Of a DNA stretch of 64,000 bases, positions 36,342 through 49,094 are shown piece by piece. Made by a program: the position numbers and the translations under genes. The notes under the pieces were generated by a model. It did no database searches and was not told the origin of the DNA. It was given only the letters and a program-made list of their open reading frames with translations. This DNA is from Astrothelium macrocarpum (Eukaryota; Ascomycota; Dothideomycetes; Trypetheliales; Trypetheliaceae): assembly GCA_021030915.1 (NCBI GenBank), contig JAGEMR010000017.1, forward strand, positions 1 to 64,000, given 5' to 3'. Numbering within the stretch: position 1 is the first letter of the stretch; each line of letters begins with the position of its first letter.

Positions 36342-37692
36342 ATGGATTCATCACCACGGATTAGCCTTGTCGAAGCAAGTCGAATCCCGAATATCCTGGC
36401 TGCTGAGATCATCGTTGTCACAGTCGCTACAGTATCGGTTGGGCTTCGATTGTTTGCGCGCACTCTTCGAAGAGTGTCCTTTGGTGGAGATGACCTGGCC
36501 ATCATTCTCGCACTCGTATGACGTTTCAAAGATCTTCTTGATTGCAAGACTAATTGTTTAATAGCCCGTGGCGTGGGGCATCGCTATGTCAACCTTTTTC
36601 AGTGAATACGGCTCGAACAGGATTGGCAGACAAACGGCTAATATATAGCTACAGTGGTTCACTATGGATTCGGAAAACACGGCAGGGTATTATCAAAGCA
36701 GGACCTCGAGAAATTCACGCAGGTGGGGAACTCAAAGCAACTTACACTGTATAGCTATGTTAAAGCGTATCTAGTCGCTTTTGGCTGGCGAGATTCTATG
36801 GACTGTTGCAATTCCCCTCATCAAAGTGTCCATCTGTCTCTTCTACCGAAGAATCTTCGGAGAGATCAGATACATGCGCCATGCGACAAATATCATCGCA
36901 GCTTTCTCAGTTGGATGGGGCATCATGTACGCAGTTGTTCTTGGACTCCAATGCCAACCGCTGGCATCCTTATGGGACAAGTCAATCGAGGACTACCAAT
37001 GCATTGAGCAAATGCTTTTTTGCTTTATCGGCTCAGCCATGAACGTCTTTACGGACTTTGTGCTCGTATTTCTACCGATGCCAACCGTTTGGCGACTGCA
37101 AATGCCTACAAAAACAAAGCTCCAGATTCTGGGCATACTTGCTTTGGGGACATTGTTGGTCCCTTTAGTATCTAATACGTACGGTTACATTGCTGATGAG
37201 TTTGTAGCGCTTCTGCAGTCAGCCTAGCAAGATTTGCGATTCTTCTCCACTGGCAGAAAGTCGTCGACCCAACTTGTGCGTATTATTCCCTTCCCTCGTG
37301 TATGTATCGAGGCCTCGTGAAGCTAAAACTGAAGGCTAGGGAACTATTTTTATCCCTATCTCTTCAGTACTATTGAAGTCCACCTCGGCATTGTCAGCGC
37401 CTGCCTCCCGACATTACGCCCGCTTGTACAACATGCAATTAATAGAACCAAGAAATTCAAGAGCCGTAGTGCTAGCAACATCAACAGCTCAGATCAAGAC
37501 CAATCGTATGATACAGCAGCAAGCCCCATTTCAAATGGGAGAGCAATTACACCAGGGAAGTACAGCTTTCAGGTCGTGGCTGATGAAAGCCCGAAAAACT
37601 CATTACATTCTGGTGATGAAAGATTACCGAGTCCAAACGATCTTGCTTTTTGGAAGGGCTCCTCACGGGAGACACGAACAGAAGCCTTGTGA
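36342..37692 (+). CDS. Rhodopsin-domain (PTH11-like) membrane protein
   Basis: Six exons (36342..36515, 36565..36601, 36649..36722, 36775..37178, 37223..37275, 37340..37692) give 364 residues. Typical features are SFGGDDLAIILAL, LLAGEILWTVAIPLIKVSI, CLFYRRIF, VFLPMPTVWRLQ, DPTW and FSTIEVHLGIVSACLPTLRP, then a polar cytoplasmic tail. About seven hydrophobic segments are present. The introns are very short (44-64 nt); all are GT-AG, and each was picked because it keeps both frame and family sequence. The 44-nt and 52-nt introns are the least certain. Function is unknown: such proteins are membrane receptors or sensors in related fungi. It lies about 3.8 kb beyond the P450. Confidence 0.83.
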
Positions 37693-39459
37693 GTGGGATC
37701 TGTTTAACTAAACGTTCAGCTACACGGTCAAGATTGGAGGCGGAGAAATTTGCCAGTAGGGATTGCAACAAGCATCATCCCGGACCGCATGGAAAGTTTC
37801 AATCTGTACATATCCAGGATATCTTGAACCGAATTCCAAGCACTTAGGAATCTTAGCCGATTTACGGAGAACCTTTCCCACGAAATGTACCGGTCGTTAT
37901 TGCTGATAGTCTGTCAAGCATCATTCTGAAGCATTTTACCAGAGTCTTAGTCTAAACAGCATGTGGATGCCTGGTGGCATGCAAAATTCCCCGGAAGCAT
38001 TGGTATGCGACAGATTCTGCCAACCAAAAACATTGCAGACAATCAGCTGCGTTTGCAAGTGAAGAATTACCTCGTCGACTGCGGACTACATAGGATCTTC
38101 CGGAAGCCAAACATGCCAGGCGAGGACAAATGCCTACTTTGGATCAATATCGACATGTCACCAAAGAGCGCAGCCTAAAGTGAAAACTCGTTCGACATGG
38201 AAGATATTCGGCGCTTTCAGATCCTCGTGATAACATGAGGGGGGACTATAGTGGTGTGCGTATCGATGACGTGGCTATTTTGATTATGTACCTATACAGC
38301 TGATCGGAAGAAAATCATCGGTGCCCTTGATACCCGACGATATGGAATTGTGGTGTTCCGTGTTGACATTCAACATTTGTGAGCCTAGAACTGTCTTCTG
38401 GCACTTCGTTGCGACTTTCGGAGGTCCGGAAATTATTGGCTGAATAGCTTCACAGCTCGTTCAGTCATTGGGGTTCTCCGACAAAATAGTGTTGCGATAT
38501 AATTCGCTATATCCATGTCAGAGAGACCCTCAATGATAGCTATTAGTGCAGCTCTCACAAAGAATTTTTGACAAGCGGCGCAGCATATCTATTTGCTCAA
38601 AATAGTATTGATGGTCTTCGTAACGCTTGTTATGTCGCGGTTCATGGCGTTTCACCTTGCAACGTTGTAACGTTGTAACGTCCAGCGATCGTATAAATAA
38701 GACCACTGGATGTTTCAGAAAGGCTGAGATAGCATAAGCATAGATACACGTCACAATTTACCCTAACAACCAATCATCATCATCAGCTGGCAAAGGAAGA
38801 TTGGCGATAGCTGATAAGATAAGTTACGTGATTTTACGAACTCCATTGATTCTGGCGTAAAGTAAAACACTGCCGTATGCATGACAGAGGCCCGACAGGG
38901 ACCGTCACGCTTGCAACATAACTTGACTTCGCGCTTTCGCTAGGCAGGTTCCTACTGAATAAATGCAGAGTTTGAGATGTCGAGCACTGGACACGCTTGT
39001 GGTTTTTGCTAGGTAAGGTATTTACTACCTTATTCTTCTGCTCTTGAACAAAAGCGGCTCGCCATCATTGCTCAGCCGCGTCAACGCCTAAGAATCCTAC
39101 GCTTAATTGACCCTGTTTCTGGATGGAGTGGGTCTATGGGGTTAGTTGTCTGTAGGATTTTCTGGTTCAGCTGAGGCTTAGCTCGTGTCTGTAATTTCTT
39201 TCTTAGACCTGAAGCATTGAAGTCTAACCTGATATGGCTAGATTGGCGAGATATCTCGCGCCCTAAAATCATGGCCAATCATCAACCACTAAACAATGAC
39301 CAAGACCTAACGTCCTGTACACGCCGCAAATAGGGCGCGATACTGCGGCAACAAACCGTGTACTTATAAACTACGATTTTCCGTAGGTCATCTCAGTTCA
39401 TTCATCATTGATCTTTCACTACATTCCCCTCACAAATTTTTTTCCAAGAACTATACAAG
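37693..39459. other. Intergenic region
   Basis: About 1.8 kb without a recognisable gene. Short frames at 37963-38178 and 38530-38754 show no family resemblance. The last 200 bp, with pyrimidine-rich stretches, is probably the promoter of the gene at 39460. Confidence 0.5.
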
Positions 39460-41537
39460 ATGGTCCGACGAGATCGAGGTCGCGGCGGGAATCGCAACAA
39501 GGGCCCAATCTCCCTGGTTGTGAAGCTCGTTGGCGCTGGCGTTGGCCTTGGCGTTGAAGCCTACCACCATCAACAGGAGAAAAAGCGCTTGCAGGCTTCA
39601 GATGCCACTGGTGAAAGCAGCGAGGCTCGTGTCATTAGAAGTCGCAGTGCCAGTGACGATGAGATTAATCGAGGGATGGGTGGCATGGACATCACTGGCG
39701 GTTATTCCAGTACAAACGACTCTAAAAGAAGTAGATCTATTCAGGACGATCAGATTCCAGACGAGCCTCCTCCACAATATGTCGAGCTTCCCCAAGAGCA
39801 GGCAGAGGAACTCATCGAACGGGGAGAGGCTGTACTTGTTGACGAAAAACATCGAGACTTATCTCCCGAGGAAGAATTCACGCCCGAATACGATGAACAG
39901 GACTGGGCTTTGGACGAAGCCGCCGACGAGGCAGATGGTACGCCATCGGATCAACACCGGGCCCCAAGCGACGGGAAAAAGATGTCTGCCCGACTCAATG
40001 TTGATGAGTTGATTGCCAAATTCATGGTCAGGCACCCTGACATTGGTAGACCTGTAGTCAGTACGGGCCTTCCAGTACCTGTCATCCTACCACAACGGCG
40101 ACCCGGTACGAAGAAACGGGGCTTTGTGCGAGGATACGCACCCCTGTTGAATGATTGTGGAATAAATCAGAGCCTGTTTTTAGATTTCCTAGAAACATTC
40201 GACGAATGCGCCAAGGTGAGCAAGAGCTGAGATACATCCATCTGGTTTTCCCCTGTCCAGCTGCTGACTTGTTCCTTGTCAACAGGCGGATCCATGGATC
40301 CAGGGCATTATGGTTGCTGGAGGCATTGCAGGTTTTGCACCCAGCCTCATCGCCATGGCTGTCTCAACTGCTATCCAAATTACGGCGGGTACTGCAATGG
40401 AAATGCAAGTTCGTAGCCGTGCCAACTTTTACCTCAACCAAATGAACGAGAAGCTTTTCAAACCACGAGGCCTCTACGCTCTAGTTATGGGATTTGATCC
40501 CGAAGCTACCCAAGCTGTCAGCTTTGGACAAATTGATCTTACCACTCAGACTATCGCCAAATACGATTTGCAAGGAAACCAGCAAAGCAAATGGAAGCAA
40601 TTTGGAATGAATATGAGACAAACCAGCGGCACAACGCATGGAGAGATGGAAATGCCAGAATGTGCGCCTCTAATCTTTCCCTCAGTGGATGCAGCGGCTG
40701 GCGATAAAGAGAAAATGAATAGGATGCAGAGGACAGGCAATTGGTTGAACAACTACTTTGATAAGCAAAGTCAAGCAAGATATGTGAGTAACCAGTCAAT
40801 CATACTTTCCACACCTCGATGCTGAACTCTTATTCTTTTTGACAGAACATGGAGAACCCAAACACTACGCTTGGTAACGCAGTACCTAAACCGCAATTCT
40901 ACTCTCGCTTCTCAGACCCATCACATCCAGCAAGAAGTGGCGATCCTATCGCCCTGCTTACAGGTGGTAAATTGGGCAGACCCAGCCGCGATGGTCCGCG
41001 TCGCGGCCTCATTGGTTCCGTCGTATCTGGGATTGCAGCTGCTAGCAGTAGTAGCAGCAGCAACAACAACGCAGGCTACAATGGGCAGCGAGCGCCTAGT
41101 CCATCAGCATCATATGGCTCAAGCTCTGCGTCTGCACCAGCACCTTATGGTGGAGAACCTTACAGGAGAGAAAAGGACTACTATGGGCAGGATCCGCACG
41201 GGCGGGACCCTTATGAGCGCGACGATTATTACGGACAGGATGGCTATTACAATGAGGATGAGTACAGCCGTCACGGCAGATTGCGAGCACGTCGTATGAG
41301 AAGTGATCAGTCGGGATCAAGTGGGCGAAGCCAGAGACGCGGAGGACTCGTAGGAATCGTGAAGAAGAAACTAAAAGCGGTAAGTTTAGCGCCAATTTCT
41401 TTAGCCGAGCGCCATCGCATTGTTCCATGGCTGACATCTGATAGGGCGTACTCTATCTTTCGATCGTTAGTTATCCGACTGAGGCGGAATTGCAGCGTGC
41501 GCAACAAACATTACAAGCGCAGTCTGTAGCCCGATAA
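39460..41537 (+). CDS. Conserved fungal protein of unknown function
   Basis: Four exons (39460..40215, 40286..40783, 40846..41379, 41445..41537) give 626 residues. The N-terminus is basic, with a Gly-rich hydrophobic stretch (KLVGAGVGLGVEAYHH). A conserved centre has ADPWIQGIMVAGG and ANFYLNQMNEKLFKPRGLYALVM, shared with many uncharacterised Pezizomycotina proteins. The C-terminal third is low-complexity (Ser runs, Tyr/Arg/Asp repeats such as DPYERDDYYGQDGYY), ending in GVLYLSIVSYPTEAELQRA. All introns are phase 0, with good GT-AG ends. I do not recognise a function. The Gly-rich segment could insert into or touch membrane, which is speculation. Confidence 0.85.
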
Positions 41538-42292
41538 GTGATGTTTGAATAGCTTCAAGGTTCAGGCCGAGCTTGTCTCTCTTTCTCTTTATCCCTCCTA
41601 TTCGTCTTGTATCAGGGGCATTAATCGGAGTGTAAGGTAATCTCAACATTTTTGAGGATCCAAATCAATATGTTCGGATTGAAAGACGGAATGTGGGTAC
41701 GCCCAAGTTTAAGTAGACACTAAAATTAGCGAGCCAGTTGAGACGATTTCATACGCAATCATGCAAAAATCATGAAAATAGACGGGTATAAATATGTCCA
41801 CCAAGTCGGCCCATAACTATCTTCCTTCATCGTCACCTGATCTTCCATTCTCGTGTCCAGAGCTTGGAGGACTTTACTTAGGCTGTTCTTTTCTACTAGA
41901 CCGATGATGACATCATCAACCGCCCTTACAGCTGTGCCGTTCACGAGTCAGTTGTAACATGACAGTCGATTGATACTGAGGTCGAAATTAATCATTGAGA
42001 CTTGAAGCGATTGCTGAGCAACCGGAGCTTGATGGGCTTATTTTACAGGATTGCATCCGGATTGAAGTTTGAGCCAGTCATCAACCGGGCCGACCAGTTT
42101 TCCGCCCACATTTGCATAAATCTTGAGGGGTTGCACTTATTCTCCGCCACTCCTTTGAGGTAGACCGTAAATTTAATTACGTAAACCTATAGGTGAGGTA
42201 GGTCATGACGATAATTGAAGCACACATTGGGTTTTTGCGGCTTTGGTCGTTCGTCGTCGCATTTCTCCTTGATTATCCTAGTACTTCGTATC
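41538..42292. other. Intergenic region
   Basis: 755 bp between two genes on the same strand. It holds a terminator and a promoter presumably; no gene or repeat is recognisable. Confidence 0.5.
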
Positions 42293-43282
42293 ATGTCCTT
42301 GTTTCACCGTCTGGCCTGTCATTCCAGACTATCCTTCTCCCAACAATCTAGCACAGGTATAGTTTCAATTTCGAAGAGGTTTTTCTCTTGTACTCTGTCA
42401 TCTCTTTTACAAACCAAAGTCGAGTATAGGCCATGTGGCGCGGGTACTCAAAAGGTTGCTCATCTGAGCTTCTCCGGTGATAAAAAGTATCCCATTGCGA
42501 CCCGGGATTCCATGCGAACACTGGTCCAAGAACTTTCAGCTATCGAAGGCCGAACAGACGTGACCTCTCTCATCCTCCGCTCCACATTCGTAGGCGCAGA
42601 CTTGGACGTGCTAAAGTGTCTCCAGGGTCCACGCGATGCAAAAGACTTCATCAAATACGTCGATACTCTGTGTTCTAAACTCCAGGACTTTCCAATTCCC
42701 GTGGTTAGTGTCATTGATGGACCATGCATGGGCGCTGGTATGGAAGTTGCGGCAGCGTGTGATCTGAGATACGCAACGAGTAATGCAACTTTTGCAATGC
42801 CAGAGACAAGATTGGTGAGTCTACGGCCACCGGATCTTGCGTAGGAACGTGATCTCAAGTGGCATAGGGCATCCCGTCTGTAGCTCAGGCAAGCCTCTTA
42901 CCCAGTCTGATTGGCTGGGGCCGAACGCGAGAACTGCTTTATCTAGCTGACATATATGATGCTCAAACCATGCACCTATGGGGCTTTGTGAATAAGGTCT
43001 TTGGGAGGTCCGAGTTGGAACATGTGATCTCAGGTTTAGAACAAAAGCTGGCGGAGATAGAACCGAAAGCTCTTGCAGCACAAAAGGCGTTGATGAGAGT
43101 TCGTATTCAATTTGTTTCGACGGAACAATCAATGCTAACACTTAGTACAGGCATGGGAAAAGCAGGGCACCGAGCGGACAGGCATAAATGTAAGCATTGA
43201 AGCATTTGCAAAGGCGTTCGTAGACGAGACAGCCACGGAGAGAATTAGGGCAGTTCGCGCCTTGATGAAAACCGGCCACTAA
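42293..43282 (+). CDS. Enoyl-CoA hydratase/isomerase family, mitochondrial
   Basis: Three exons (42293..42814, 42868..43098, 43151..43282) give 294 residues. The first 40 residues are rich in Arg and Ser with no acids (MSLFHRLACHSRLSFSQQ), a likely mitochondrial targeting signal. The crotonase core has LILRSTFVGADLD and the second oxyanion-hole motif IDGPCMGAGMEVAAACDLRYA. The residue of the first oxyanion motif is changed: families usually have a small G/A-rich AGADL, here VGADL. Both introns are near 50 nt and GT-AG. It probably acts in fatty acid or branched-chain amino acid breakdown; the exact substrate is open (AUH-like enzymes are closest in pattern). Confidence 0.88.
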
Positions 43283-43690
43283 CGGAGAATGGACTTGTTC
43301 TTAATACCGTCATGCTGTCACTAAGCCGACATAGAACACCCTGTCATGATGATGGATTATTCCTTTCTGCGTATGGTACTAGGTCGTCGTACCGAAGATG
43401 CTTTAAATGATCATAGATCACGATGCCATGTCTGCTTTGGAGAGCTGCAATTCTTCATACAACCTGGCTTCTCATGCGATTGCGTCTTCTGTATCGGGGC
43501 ATTTGTGTGATTCTTCAATAGAAATGACATTGTTCGCGCATTAGGGTGAGTTATGAAATATAAGCCAGTGTAAGCAATGATCTGCCATGTTCGATAAAAA
43601 GACTGTGGTCATCCCGTCTATCAGAAACTCCAATACCTTCATTACCACACTCGACAAACTAACCATGAAGCCCGCAAAAAGAAGTTACCA
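43283..43690. other. Convergent 3' region
   Basis: 408 bp between two converging stop codons. It is expected to hold both 3' untranslated regions. No gene is visible. Confidence 0.5.
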
Positions 43691-44726
43691 TCAGAATGAA
43701 GATGAGTTGCCTCGTGGTAGTCCAAAGATCGAGCCGTTCTTCACGATGGGTACCGGAATACTGGTCTTGAGCCCCTCAAGGCGTGAGTTGTCCGAAGCTT
43801 CCGTATCAGTATCCGCTGTGTTGGGTCCACAGTACGTTGCATCAAGATTGATTTGCCCGATGAACCATGTTTTGCCACCATCTAGGGTGTGCATGTTCGT
43901 GATATTCCCGTGCTCATACTCGACGGTCTGATCAAAATTCGGCAATTTGTTTGCAAGGATAATGGTCGTGTTCCAATACGCTAAGAAATGCGTCAGACGA
44001 GGCGTTGCATTTCAGTGGACTAAGAAACTTACTGTGCGCAGGGACAGTGCCACTGAAGTTGGAATCGCATTGTACGGTAGGCCCCCAAACGTAACCTGCG
44101 CCAATACCTTTGCAAATTCAGTAAAGGAAGACCACAGAGCGCCCACCTATTGGCTTACCAGCCGTCGCATAAGAGAGGACTTGATTGTTGTAGGTAGAGA
44201 TCTGTGTGTAGCTACCAGCAACGTAGTTGTACGTATCTTCTCTGGGGTCAGCTCTATCCGGCAAGCATTGTGGCAAGCGAGGAGTTTACATTCTATTGTG
44301 ATTGTTGCACCAGCCGGAACAGTGCCCTCATTGCTGATAGTATTGCTCTTGCTTGTATAGTTGAAGTAGCTTGATGCTACACACCATCCACCTGAACTGC
44401 CTCCACACATTCTGGATTTAAAATTAGTTTGGTCCTATGAATTTGAGGAAATACACGACGTACTTTCCAGGATTCGCGAAGGAACCGGCCTGAGTCTGAA
44501 CCGCGCCCTGACCGTTGATGCTAGTTGTGTAGAGTATAGGCCAGAGTGCAAGAGCGTCCACCTGAGGTACCGGAGCTGTTGGGACTACGAGACTGGTATA
44601 GACATGGGCAATCCATGGATCAGAAAGTGGGTTCTCAGAAAAGGTCACGGAGGCGCCGCTCCAGGCCTCGGAGGACCGCCAAAGAGCAGCCAAGAAGAAT
44701 ATCAAGCAGTTGTAAGTGAATGCCAT
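43691..44726 (-). CDS. Small secreted protein of unknown function
   Basis: Five exons on the minus strand (44726..44464, 44411..44290, 44236..44159, 44107..44033, 43980..43691) give 275 residues. A signal peptide begins MAFTYNCLIFFLAALWRSSEA. The mature part has Trp/Gly-rich beta-type segments (ALALWPILYTT, CGGSSGGWCVASSYF, GAGYVWGPTVQC, TLDGGKTWFIGQI) and several Cys residues that may pair. Similar secreted proteins without known function occur in other ascomycetes. All four introns are 51-53 nt, GT-AG, and each junction keeps a plausible secreted-protein sequence. It could be a cell-wall or host-interaction protein; nothing in the sequence decides this. Confidence 0.8.
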
Positions 44727-45641
44727 ATCTTTCGATTGTCGTGGGCTTGAAGAGTAAATTGATAATTACAAAGGAGTTGCAATGGAAATGTTGCCATAGC
44801 AGGAAATTAATTATTCTTAAGCATATCGATATTTGAAACAACTTTCTGCTGGAGGCACAGCGCGTGTGATGGGTTGCATATGCTCACAATTACCCAGTAA
44901 TCTAACTTCACCAGGGCTTCAATCGCTTCCGACGTGATGGCTTTTGACGAGACAGTACCACAAAGGCGTAGCATATCATAAAATGGTGATCTCCGACTAT
45001 CGTCCAATCCAGAAAGTGGCTATGCCATGGCTGGAGTGCTATATCGGTGGAAATGAAACTGTCTCATAGTGGTGCGCATTGGGCTTGGTCGTGATCTTTC
45101 CCGCTCAGGTTTGTAAGCGTGCGAGTGAGGTAGCATTGTAATAGTCGCAGAATTTAGAAGTGACTAGATATCCACCCTAACAAAAATTATGCTCACCGTC
45201 AAGGGACATGAAACGAAAAGTAGCTGAACATCACCATGTAGAGTCATTGTAGATACTGCTTGAGGTGGTGTAGCTTTCGTCTCACCTACTCATTCGAGGG
45301 TCACTACGCAAGCATGATACCAGGAATGCAGAATTCGTCTCTCAATGTTGTTTTGATATCAGTTGTATACAAGAGATGAAAAAGACCAGAACATTGGCGA
45401 GAAATGATGACAGTGGCATGAGTGAGGAGACCGAAACGGCGGGAGCGTGAGCCTCGGTTGACTGGGGCTTCAACGGTTGGCCTCGGCCTGCGATGACAGC
45501 AAGATATCGTCTCTACCATGTATTTCCTCCCCAGATCGCATCCTCCTTCTCATCTTCATTTCCTTTTCGCACCATCCATTGGATATTTTTGATTTTATCG
45601 GATTCATTTCTCTTTGTAATATCTATACTCACATCGTCAAC
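44727..45641. other. Divergent intergenic region
   Basis: 915 bp between divergent start codons. Short frames are not convincing. The 100 bp before 45642 are pyrimidine-rich, as expected of a fungal promoter. Confidence 0.5.
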
Positions 45642-46929
45642 ATGGCATCTCCACGTGAGTTTCATCAGCATAGCTTTCATGTGCTTCGTAGCATCCTTGC
45701 GAAGAAATATTGACACTGGCTTAGAGAGGATCCGCACGACAACGACCGATCTTCTCAAGATCAATCATCCGGTCCTTCTTGCTGGAATGAATGTGGCTGC
45801 TGGCCCCAAGCTGGCAGCTGCTGTTACAAATGCCGGAGGCTTGGGCGTTATTGGAGGCGTGGGATACACACCAGACATGCTCCGGGAGCAGATTGCAGAG
45901 CTCAAGGGCTTTTTGAAGGACAAGAATGCGCCGTTTGGTGTTGATCTGCTCATTCCACAAGTCGGTGGTAACGCGAGACGGACAAAGTATATCCTTCACT
46001 CATCCAGCCATCTACGGTTGCTGATTACTATTTCAATACCGAAGCTGACATGTGATGTGCACCACCAGTTACGACTACACAAAAGGCAAATTGGATGAGC
46101 TGGTCAGCATCATCATCGATTCCGGCGCTAAACTTTTCGTATCTGCCGTTGGTGTGCCTCCTCAGTCTGTCGTCGATCGCCTTCATAAAGCTGGTGTTCT
46201 TTATATGAACATGATTGGACATCCCAAGCATGTCGCCAAGTGTCTCGAACGCGGCGTCGATATCATCTGCGCTCAGGGAGGAGAAGGCGGAGGTCACACG
46301 GGTGATGTGCCTACCACCATCCTCATTCCCACAGTGGCAGAATTGGTGAAGGGCAAGACGAGCCCGATGACTGGCAAGCCTGTGCAGATTGTTGCCGCAG
46401 GAGGTCTTTTTAATGGACAGAGTCTGGCAGCCGCATTGATGCTTGGAGCTACGGCGGTATGGATCGGAACGAGATTTGTACTCAGTGAAGAGGCAGGTGC
46501 ACCAAAGGCACACCAAGAGGCTGTTAGGACAGCCGGATTTGATGATAATGTCCGAACAATCATCTTCACGGTGAGTAGACTTCATTCGCGATGCTGTGGA
46601 CATCGGTCAACTTACTAATTTGTCAGGGTCGACCTCTTCGTGTTCGCATGAATGACTATATCCGGAATTGGGAGGAGAACCGTCAAGCAGAGATCAAGGA
46701 ATTGACCGATAAGGGCACCATTCCAGTTGAATACGATATGGAGCACATCCCTGAAGACCTAGCGGACGACGATGCGGACAAGCTGATGGAGGAAGCCCGG
46801 CCGTTCTTGATGGGAAAAGCTTCTGCGGTGGTAAATGAGCGAAAAAGCGCAAAGGCCATTGTGGACGAGATGGTTGACGGTGCATGTGACTGGATGAAGA
46901 GAGGATCAGGGTATATTGCTAAGTTATAG
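45642..46929 (+). CDS. Nitronate monooxygenase (2-nitropropane dioxygenase)
   Basis: Four exons (45642..45654, 45725..45986, 46069..46570, 46627..46929) give 359 residues. The first exon codes only four full residues; the junction gives MASPQRIRTTTTDLL. The FMN-binding TIM barrel is recognised from HPVLLAGMNVAAGPKLAAAV, NAGGLGVIGG, GVDLLIP, CAQGGEGGGHTGD and IVAAGGLFNGQSLAAALMLGA. The family uses FMN and oxygen to detoxify alkyl nitronates. Introns are 56-82 nt and GT-AG. No targeting signal is visible, so the cytosol is likely. The neighbours offer no functional link. Confidence 0.93.
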
Positions 46930-47506
46930 GTGATACCCGAGATCAAGGCAAGATTGCCACTATTTGGCTTGGATTTGAAGCTAAAGCTTAAGTAACGTGT
47001 ACATTTTTACTTTCACCTCCTCGGCTTCTGATGCTCGCATGCGAGACTGAATGATATGTGAAGTACCTGTCGTGTATGGACCTACCTTGTACAGCTTTCC
47101 CGTCATGCCCACTCGCGGGAATTACATCATCGCAGGAACGCACAACCTTGTGGAAAGGCTGTTTGTTTGTTGCTCAAACACGTCGCGTAACGCGTCTCAT
47201 TGTAACTTTGTGGTGAGAGAGCTTAGAGCTTCACTTTTTCCGTGCCTGGAGCTACTCAATCTACCACCACTTCCCTCCGATCTTCTGCCACTTCTTTACT
47301 TCTTGTCCTCAACAAGCTCTTGTGCAAAGTTAATCGGACATTACCGCATGACAAAAGCTTGAACTCAGGCAAGCAGAAACCACATCGTCAACTGCATTTG
47401 TCGGCAATCACAAGGACCAGAGGATCCATTGGCAACGCCCATGTCTCTCGGAAACTCGCCAAACAACACGTCAGTCGAATTGTCTCACGCTTCAAAAGAG
47501 TCAGCA
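46930..47506. other. Intergenic region
   Basis: 577 bp. An open frame covers much of 47242-47520 but lacks an ATG and is out of phase with the spliced gene that follows, so it is read as promoter or 5' untranslated sequence. Confidence 0.45.
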
Positions 47507-49094
47507 ATGTTTCCTACCGCGTAAGTATCATTGTTCACACTGATCGCAATTCGTATGTTGACAACACCAGGGGTGGCAACGCCAGCTATGACGACATTGT
47601 CAAAGAAGAACAGCGTGTTAGAGATGCCTTCGTGGCCTATATGAAGCAAAAGCACGCAGAAATGGAGTCAAGTGACTCATCAGCTTTGACAGCAACCTCT
47701 GAGAGCGACGAGCCGGAAAGCTCAAGCTCTTCTTCTAGACCAGGTACTGTGAATGATTTGAATCCTGTTGTCCAATGAATATAGACAGAGACTAAGTATG
47801 CTGCATCAATAGAGTCAGAGACCCCGGAACTTGTTAGCCAAGAGTCTGATGAAATGTCTGATGCCTCGGAGAAAACGCCTACGCAGAGCGAGTGGGGCGT
47901 TGCATCCCAGTCCACTGACGAGCCTGAGAATATGGAATCGATTTTCTTGGCTCCGGTAAGTAACGATGAAGTGAGCACTACTCCTCTAGGACCATCATCC
48001 CTTATGGCACCTGATAGAGGTCTTTCACCTGAGAAAAAACGTTCGCCCTTCAAGGTCTCCAATCCTTTAGCACTTAGACAGCTGGCTCTGACTCAGTTGA
48101 AACTTCAGCATGATGAGAATGAGGGATTGCGCGCAGCATGTGCACAGACCCCAGAAGGGCAGATTGACGTTCGACATGGGCTTGAACACACGGAGAGTGT
48201 CAAAGACGAGACCGACCAAACTAATCATTCAAAGGCCGCAGCTCACATTGAACAAACAATAAACAACTTCCGAATCTCTCTCGACGATGGTATGCCGTCA
48301 GGTTTACGTCGGCTCTACCACAGCACCGCACGTGGCCCAGCTTCTGCATCTGTCCGTGTTCCTCCCTCAGAAGAGATCATCAAGTTCCCCATTGCATTCT
48401 TCCGCAAGAATTGGGACTTTGACATCAAGTTGCCTGCTATTGTTGAATCAATAGTGGATGGATTGCCCAAAATCCTTGTCATGGAGTCGAAATCTGAGCC
48501 TTACTACCCAAAGGAGCCGCAATCGCACGGTGCTTTGCTCCACGTCTCACTTCCAACTACGATTTGGCCTGTTATGGACGATATGCCTGTCTTCACTGCT
48601 AATAGGCGTGGAACTCGATTTGCTTATGCAGGAAAATATCGGACTCCACGCAACGCGGGATGGAACAACGATGCTATCTTGCCAGACACCCTAAGCTACG
48701 ACGCTATTACAAGCTTACCAGTGCACGTCAAAGACTCGGTGATTTCCAAGATCTGGGAGCATAGAGCCTCTGATTCAGCTCGTTCTGCGGATTATGTCAA
48801 GGCCCTCGCAACCTGCTTCTTCCCAAAGACTTACTACAGCGATGCCGAAGAGCTGGATCCTAACAAGAAGAAGGAAATGCTGATAGCGAAGCTCAAGACC
48901 TTGGAGGAAGAGAACATCGTACATGCTTTTGAGGTTGTAAGTAGAGTCATATCATACTGACTGGTGAATATGTCAAAACTAAATACACTTAGGATCGTCG
49001 CGATACGCCACTGGGGCTACGCTTTGAATGGGTGACGCTGGAGGCGGTGAAATGGGACCAGGATTTCTATGACAAGCTGATTGAAATGCTCTAA
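47507..49094 (+). CDS. Uncharacterised fungal protein (DUF6697-like)
   Basis: Four exons (47507..47520, 47571..47743, 47813..48936, 48993..49094) give 470 residues. The N-terminal half is acidic and Ser/Glu-rich with no clear fold. The C-terminal half, from about residue 290, is conserved-looking (FTANRRGTRFAYAGKYRT, FEVDRRDTPLGLRFEWVTL, WDQDFYDKLIEML) and recalls the DUF6697-type domain found in fungal proteins with no known role. The start is the weak point: the ATG at 47507 gives a 14-nt first exon whose splicing keeps frame into GGNASYDDIVKEEQ. A start elsewhere upstream is possible. Splice sites are GT-AG and 50-69 nt. I cannot give a function. Confidence 0.75.

Noticed and set aside
47242..47520. 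Open frame before the gene at 47507
   Set aside because: It has no ATG and is out of phase with the spliced downstream exon.
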